From: Candidatus Heimdallarchaeota archaeon LC_2
GTDB lineage: Archaea > Asgardarchaeota > Heimdallarchaeia > Heimdallarchaeales > Kariarchaeaceae
Length of the DNA stretch: 19,821 nt
Assembly (NCBI GenBank): GCA_001940725.1
Contig: MDVR01000011.1
Coordinates: 1 to 19,821, forward strand
Reading direction: 5' to 3'
Part shown: piece after piece, positions 15,874-19,821 of the stretch
Layout of the letters: each line of letters opens with the position of its first letter
How positions within the stretch are numbered: position 1 is the first letter of the stretch
The notes under the pieces: model-generated
What the model was told of the DNA's origin: nothing
What the model saw: only the letters and a program-made list of their open reading frames with translations
Databases searched by the model: none
Made by a program: the position numbers and the translations under genes

Positions 15874-17223
15874 TTAGACAAGAAAAGAATCTGGTATAAA
15901 ATAAACTAAAATCATTAAATAAAAGGCACTTACAATAATTCGTATCAATGTGACGTACCCAATGGTTTTGATAAATTCACCCCAACCAACTTTTGTTCCT
16001 GTCTCTTTGTATAATATCCCAAGTCCTAATACCGCAGGTGGAGCACCAATCGGGGTAAAACCTCCCCCTAAATTCGTTCCAATTATTAATGCCCAAATCA
16101 AGGGACCCATTTTGAGGTTAGTATTTTCATTTGAAATATTAATTAATATTGGAGTCATTGCAACTGCTAATACCATATTATCTAATATCCCACTGAAAAT
16201 TGAACTAAAAGCTAGCATTATCAATGATGCAACTAAATTATTATTTCCCAGGATACCTAAAAGCAGATCTGTCAGTAATTCTAAAACACCTATAAGTTCT
16301 AATCCTTTTACTATAATAAATAACGATGCGAAGAAGGTAATTAAACCCCAATCGAGTTTCGTAAGTATATTATCTAAATTTTTACCAGACACGAAAGTCA
16401 TTATTAGCCCCCCTCCTACTGCAATAACTGCAATCTCCATTCCAATCCTATCAGATAACAGCAATAGTATCATAGTTATTCCAAAAACTATGGATGTCCG
16501 CTGAAAACTTTTTTTATCTTTGACAAAGTTCCATTCATTAAATGATTGTAGATTTTCAATTTTTTCCTCTTTTACAGTCATTTCTTTTATGTTATACATT
16601 CGCATCATCATCTTCATGCTTATGAAAAATAATATTATTGAGAGAGGAGCAGATATTAGAGTAAACTGAATAAAAGTGATACCGAAAGGGATGGCAATGA
16701 TTAAATTTGTAATTGCAGAAATTAGTGTAGTAAGTCCACCAGTATTCGTAACCACAATCTCCATCATTATGAATGCTTTAGGATCTAGCTCAAGTTCATT
16801 ACATGCAACAATCGTTAATGCCCCTGCAATTAATATTGCTGGAATGGTTCCAATAACAGCTGATAGACCAAATGTTAATAATCCTAATGCCCAGTAAAGT
16901 TTCATTGGGTCTCCCTGAGTTGCTTTAAGTATTTTAACAGATATAAATTGAAAAATTCCAACTTCTGAGGCGACTGCCACAATCAATAGATTACCAAACA
17001 ATATAGCCAAAATTAAATAATCATTTCCGAGTTCTTCAGAAATAAACGTTCCTTGATCGAATATTCCAAGAATATTTCCTAAAACAAGAGTACTCAGAGC
17101 TCCAAGACCTGCAGCCATGGTTTTATCAAAATCTTTTTTGATAATATAATAATAGGTAAGTACAAAATTAATCAAAAAAATTGTCAGGTGGAAGTAATTG
17201 ATATTAGAGAAAACTTCAACCAT
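15874..17223 (-). CDS. Ion transporter superfamily antiporter (ArsB/NhaD/P-protein-like)
   Basis: A 449-residue membrane transporter with about eleven to twelve helices. Two inverted half-repeat signatures are visible: NTGGLTTLISAITNLIIA in the first half and GTNLGGGFTPIGAPPAVLG in the second, which match the paired substrate loops of the IT superfamily (ArsB, NhaD, OCA2/P protein). A hydrophilic linker between the halves lies near 205-240. Sodium/proton exchange or arsenite or organic anion export are all possible. No arsenic resistance genes are nearby. The start lies 12 bases after the stop of the universal-stress-like gene, so the two form an operon, which is more in line with a regulated ion antiporter. 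Confidence 0.85.
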   Translation of the reverse strand: MVEVFSNINYFHLTIFLINFVLTYYYIIKKDFDKTMAAGLGALSTLVLGNILGIFDQGTFISEELGNDYLILAILFGNLLIVAVASEVGIFQFISVKILKATQGDPMKLYWALGLLTFGLSAVIGTIPAILIAGALTIVACNELELDPKAFIMMEIVVTNTGGLTTLISAITNLIIAIPFGITFIQFTLISAPLSIILFFISMKMMMRMYNIKEMTVKEEKIENLQSFNEWNFVKDKKSFQRTSIVFGITMILLLLSDRIGMEIAVIAVGGGLIMTFVSGKNLDNILTKLDWGLITFFASLFIIVKGLELIGVLELLTDLLLGILGNNNLVASLIMLAFSSIFSGILDNMVLAVAMTPILINISNENTNLKMGPLIWALIIGTNLGGGFTPIGAPPAVLGLGILYKETGTKVGWGEFIKTIGYVTLIRIIVSAFYLMILVYFIPDSFLV

Positions 17224-17235
17224 AATAATTCTCTC

Positions 17236-18309
17236 CTATATTATCGCTAATACTCCCAAACCTTGTTTAATTGCAATTTTAATAACTCCAAGTGATCGAG
17301 AATCAAATTTATCTTCTCCTACATTTTTGGGACTTACTACAAGAATATCACCATCCAAATCACGTAAAACAGCTTCTAGCTCTTGATCAATTTGCCCAAA
17401 ATGTATTTTTAGATCTGGAGATTTATTAAAAATTCTAATTTGTTTTATTTGATTAGAAATTTTTTCTGTAATTTGTTCCCGTAGTCCTTTTTCATCTTTT
17501 TGTCCTTCTGGAGAACTATCTGCAAGATTAAGTGTATGTTGACTGATAATAACGCAAAAACTCACATTAACTGAAGTGCCCTGAAAACATCCTTGAATTG
17601 TTTTGATAATTTTCCTATATTCAACCTCTACCTCTCCTCCTTCAATAAAACAAACTAGATTTCGAGCATCAGTGAATTTATTCTCGCCTTCAAGGAATAC
17701 AAGTGAATTGTCATAAACATGCCGTAAAATTAAACTTTCAATATTAGAAATTCCGATCTCTTCGTTCCACTTACGATCTTCCATTAAATTTGGCTTCCAA
17801 TAAACTAGATTTGGATTGTACTCATCAATATATTTGTTTATTTCTTGAATTAAATTATAATCTCGATTTGACTTTTCCAAGAAAAATTCAGTCAATGCGT
17901 CCACGTCTTCTATTGAAAATTCAGTTATTTCTTCCGCACTTACTTGTCTAATGTCTCGATATTCAATTAAGAAACTCTTCAATGTCTCATCAAATAGGAT
18001 TGCCACATTTTTCGACTTTAATTCCTTAATTTTGTTTGAATGAGCTCGCAGAGAGTCAAGTACTGACAATTCCTCTTCTTCTGATCGATTAAACATGGAA
18101 CCTTTAAGATTATAGAGGTAAACTTTCGTGTATTCAGAATTGAATCTTTTAGCTAATATTTCCGTTATTGCAAATCTTTCATCAAGATCATCAAATCCAT
18201 CAGTAATGACAAGGATTCTAGACAAATCAAAGGAAAATTCTTTATCGACTATTTCAACTTTAGATCCTTCTAAATCCTCTTTCATGTGTGAAAATAGATC
18301 AGATGACAC
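17236..18309 (-). CDS. Two-domain universal-stress-like protein, linked to the antiporter
   Basis: A 357-residue soluble protein with two Rossmann-like UspA-type units. The first runs from about residue 31 (RILVITDG) to NPNLVYWKP and SLILRHVYDNSLVFLEG. The second runs from ARNLVCFIEGG to DGDILVVSPKN and SLGVIKIAIKQGLGVLAII. The ATP-binding GxxG(9x)GS motif of classical UspA is not visible in either, so nucleotide binding is uncertain. The GTG start at 18309 is chosen because a TATA box lies 25 bases upstream; a TTG at 18369 would add 20 residues but lies upstream of that box. The gene directly precedes the antiporter gene. USP domains often accompany ion antiporters, so a regulatory subunit is likely. 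Confidence 0.7.
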   Translation of the reverse strand: MSSDLFSHMKEDLEGSKVEIVDKEFSFDLSRILVITDGFDDLDERFAITEILAKRFNSEYTKVYLYNLKGSMFNRSEEEELSVLDSLRAHSNKIKELKSKNVAILFDETLKSFLIEYRDIRQVSAEEITEFSIEDVDALTEFFLEKSNRDYNLIQEINKYIDEYNPNLVYWKPNLMEDRKWNEEIGISNIESLILRHVYDNSLVFLEGENKFTDARNLVCFIEGGEVEVEYRKIIKTIQGCFQGTSVNVSFCVIISQHTLNLADSSPEGQKDEKGLREQITEKISNQIKQIRIFNKSPDLKIHFGQIDQELEAVLRDLDGDILVVSPKNVGEDKFDSRSLGVIKIAIKQGLGVLAII

Positions 18310-18329
18310 ATTATTTATTTCGGTTTTTA

Positions 18330-18339
18330 AGATATAAAC
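18330..18339 (-). promoter_or_regulatory. TATA box of the stress-protein/antiporter operon
   Basis: On the minus strand TTTATATCTT has its centre about 25 bases before the GTG at 18309. It decides the start of the universal-stress-like gene. Confidence 0.4.
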
Positions 18340-18535
18340 TATATGAATAATCACAAATTTGTTTGCCAATCTTGTTTAAATTCTAAATATTTCAATATCT
18401 ATTTGTTAATTCAATTATTCTTACTAGATTTTTGAACAAAATTATAGTGGCTCTCCTCTAATAGCTAAAAAATAAAATATCAATTCATTTTAGAAAAGCA
18501 AATAATTATTAATTTGAATTTTTCTTCGAACTTTT

Positions 18536-19294
18536 TCAAAATATTCCCAAGTCACTTTTGAAAGGTGGGGTGTCAATCCCAAGAGATTCACATAATCCAG
18601 AAATTTCTTTGTAGTACCTATCCCGCATTTCTTCATTTTGCCATCTTTTAATACCAAGTTCTTGAGCTAATTCTGCATTTTTACTGTCTGAATTCCCAAA
18701 CATATCTAGAGCTTTTGGGATCCAATAATTGACTGCTTCTTGCACATCTTCAATAGTCCCAGGAATATCATCTCTCTCAATAATTTTCCTTAAACCATTG
18801 AATCCAAATCCGATATGTAGTTGTTCTTCATTAAGCATTAAGGGTATTTGTCTTGCTAAAGGAGCAAAAGAACATTCATAAAACGATTCTAATTGATATA
18901 AGCCAACTCGATCCACGAAACAAGTAAAAGCACATACATGGGCCCAATTTTTAAACTCATAATTGAAGGCATCCAATGTATGTTCACCCATTCTTCTCTT
19001 CATGAGCTTATCAATTGCCCTCTCACCATCAGCACCAAATTCTTTTAGAAGCCGAATCATTGTCAATCCATGACGAACTTCATCGGTAACGATTCTGGAA
19101 AGAACCCAACGATCCTCTGCAGTAGGGGCGTCAGTTTGCCAATCACGATGTTGTTCAACACTTGCAAATTCGGTATCAGCCTGGACAAATAACATTTTCA
19201 ACAAAAGGCTCCGATATTCTTCGGGTAACTCCATTGGAGTTTCGAATTTTCGAATTTTCTTGTATTTACCTGTTTTAATACCTCTAGTACTCAT
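18536..19294 (-). CDS. PaaA/PaaC-like di-iron oxygenase subunit (ring-epoxidase family)
   Basis: A ferritin-like four-helix protein, 252 residues, of the phenylacetyl-CoA epoxidase family, whose catalytic members use oxygen to epoxidise CoA-bound aromatics. Candidate iron ligands are Glu 42 (with ExxxxExxH, to His 49), Glu 72 and His 75 in DEVRH, Glu 136 or Asp 128 in the third helix, and Glu 157 with His 160 in EEQLH. The two carboxylate-x-x-His sites make it a likely catalytic subunit and not a structural one. It is shorter than bacterial PaaA (about 310), and the other paa subunits are not visible; they may lie beyond the window. Its upstream sequence is duplicated (18837-19821). A different substrate from phenylacetyl-CoA is possible. 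Confidence 0.8.
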   Translation of the reverse strand: MSTRGIKTGKYKKIRKFETPMELPEEYRSLLLKMLFVQADTEFASVEQHRDWQTDAPTAEDRWVLSRIVTDEVRHGLTMIRLLKEFGADGERAIDKLMKRRMGEHTLDAFNYEFKNWAHVCAFTCFVDRVGLYQLESFYECSFAPLARQIPLMLNEEQLHIGFGFNGLRKIIERDDIPGTIEDVQEAVNYWIPKALDMFGNSDSKNAELAQELGIKRWQNEEMRDRYYKEISGLCESLGIDTPPFKSDLGIF

Positions 19295-19326
19295 TTTACT
19301 ATCTCTAAATAATTAATATTAACGTG

Positions 19327-19346
19327 TAATATAAAGCTTAAGCTTT
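19327..19346 (-). promoter_or_regulatory. TATA box and adjoining 14-bp palindrome upstream of the oxygenase gene
   Basis: AAAGCTTAAGCTTT (19333-19346) is a perfect palindrome. It runs directly into CTTTATATTA on the minus strand, a TATA candidate about 37 bases before the ATG at 19294. A dimeric regulator bound here would block or help TBP/TFB. The same bases also encode the end of the truncated upstream copy, so coincidence cannot be excluded. Confidence 0.35.
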
Positions 19347-19814
19347 TGGATTAACGATTAAGGGTATTTGTCTTGCTAAAGGAGCAAAAGAACATTCATA
19401 AAACGATTCTAATTGATATAAGCCAACTCGATCCACGAAACAAGTAAAAGCACATACATGGGCCCAATTTTTAAACTCATAATTGAAGGCATCCAATGTA
19501 TGTTCACCCATTCTTCTCTTCATGAGCTTATCAATTGCCCTCTCACCATCAGCACCAAATTCTTTTAGAAGCCGAATCATTGTCAATCCATGACGAACTT
19601 CATCGGTAACGATTCTGGAAAGAACCCAACGATCCTCTGCAGTAGGGGCGTCAGTTTGCCAATCACGATGTTGTTCAACACTTGCAAATTCGGTATCAGC
19701 CTGGACAAATAACATTTTCAACAAAAGGCTCCGATATTCTTCGGGTAACTCCATTGGAGTTTCGAATTTTCGAATTTTCTTGTATTTACCTGTTTTAATA
19801 CCTCTAGTACTCAT
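19338..19814 (-). pseudogene. Truncated N-terminal copy of the PaaA-like oxygenase
   Basis: The first 152 residues equal those of the intact gene at 18536. Then IVNPKA replaces the rest, from codons made by the repeat junction. Glu 42, Glu 72 and His 75 remain, but EEQLH, the second half of the iron site, is lost, so it cannot form a normal di-iron centre. It lies directly upstream of the intact gene in the same direction. Confidence 0.85.
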
Positions 19815-19821
19815 TTTACTA

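Larger units (their letters stand above)
18837..19821. repeat. 520-bp direct tandem repeat, one full unit and most of a second
   Basis: Bases 18837-19356 recur from 19357 to the window end at 19821, with no difference seen by eye. Each unit holds the first 152 codons of the oxygenase gene and its upstream region. ATTA is shared at the two visible borders (18837 and 19357). The second unit lacks its last 55 bases because the window ends, so the true copy number is unknown. Confidence 0.93.

Noticed and set aside
15950..16897. Plus-strand open frames opposite the antiporter gene
   Set aside because: They are antisense to a gene with clear family signatures, lack promoters and have transmembrane-codon-derived composition.
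18309..18369. TTG start of the universal-stress-like protein
   Set aside because: It would place the only well-spaced TATA box inside the coding region. GTG 18309 fits the spacing used by other genes in the window.

Overview
This AT-rich window reads as archaeal chromosome. It carries a ribosomal protein eS1 (S3Ae) gene, a family found in archaea and eukaryotes. Many start codons lie about 24-30 bases after a TATA-like box with no room for a Shine-Dalgarno leader, which is the leaderless layout common in archaea. A PaaA-like di-iron oxygenase gene and a Bcp-type peroxiredoxin suggest a cell that meets oxygen. A lineage such as the Asgard Heimdallarchaeia would fit this mix, but that is a guess and was not tested.

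Layout. Bases 1-335 are the end of a degenerate repeat element. Then come an S9 serine peptidase (369-2234), a large secreted, C-terminally anchored surface protein (2315-4804) and a small hypothetical protein (4955-5287). On the minus strand are eS1 (5410-6066) and a MazG-like protein (6159-6497). A LolD/MacB-type ABC ATPase without a visible permease (6639-7439) and a four-helix membrane protein (7543-7950) follow on the plus strand. A second copy of the repeat element, 519 bp with near-perfect terminal inverted repeats, fills 7956-8474. Its right end overlaps the start codon of a small membrane protein (8473-8712). Seryl-tRNA synthetase follows (8775-10058).

The region 10105-13684 holds a minus-strand Bcp peroxiredoxin and a plus-strand polytopic membrane protein. 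Between them a 598-bp unit is repeated three times in direct tandem. Each unit carries the divergent promoter region plus the N-terminal codons of both genes, which leaves two truncated copies of each. A second small membrane protein overlaps the end of the first and probably forms an operon with it. An enoyl-CoA hydratase family gene (13763-14602) comes next.

The right end is all on the minus strand: an M20 metallopeptidase/deacylase (14638-15771), an ion-transporter-superfamily antiporter (15874-17223) preceded 12 bases upstream by a two-domain universal-stress-like protein (17236-18309), and the PaaA-like oxygenase (18536-19294). The oxygenase gene is followed by a 520-bp tandem repeat that recreates its first 152 codons and runs off the window end.

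The most striking signals are not single genes. They are two independent partial tandem duplications, both copying a promoter plus the 5' part of a gene, and a TIR-bounded element family present twice in opposite orientation. Both window ends fall inside repeats, so this may be a whole assembled contig broken at repeats. The duplications therefore need read-level confirmation before any biology is built on them.
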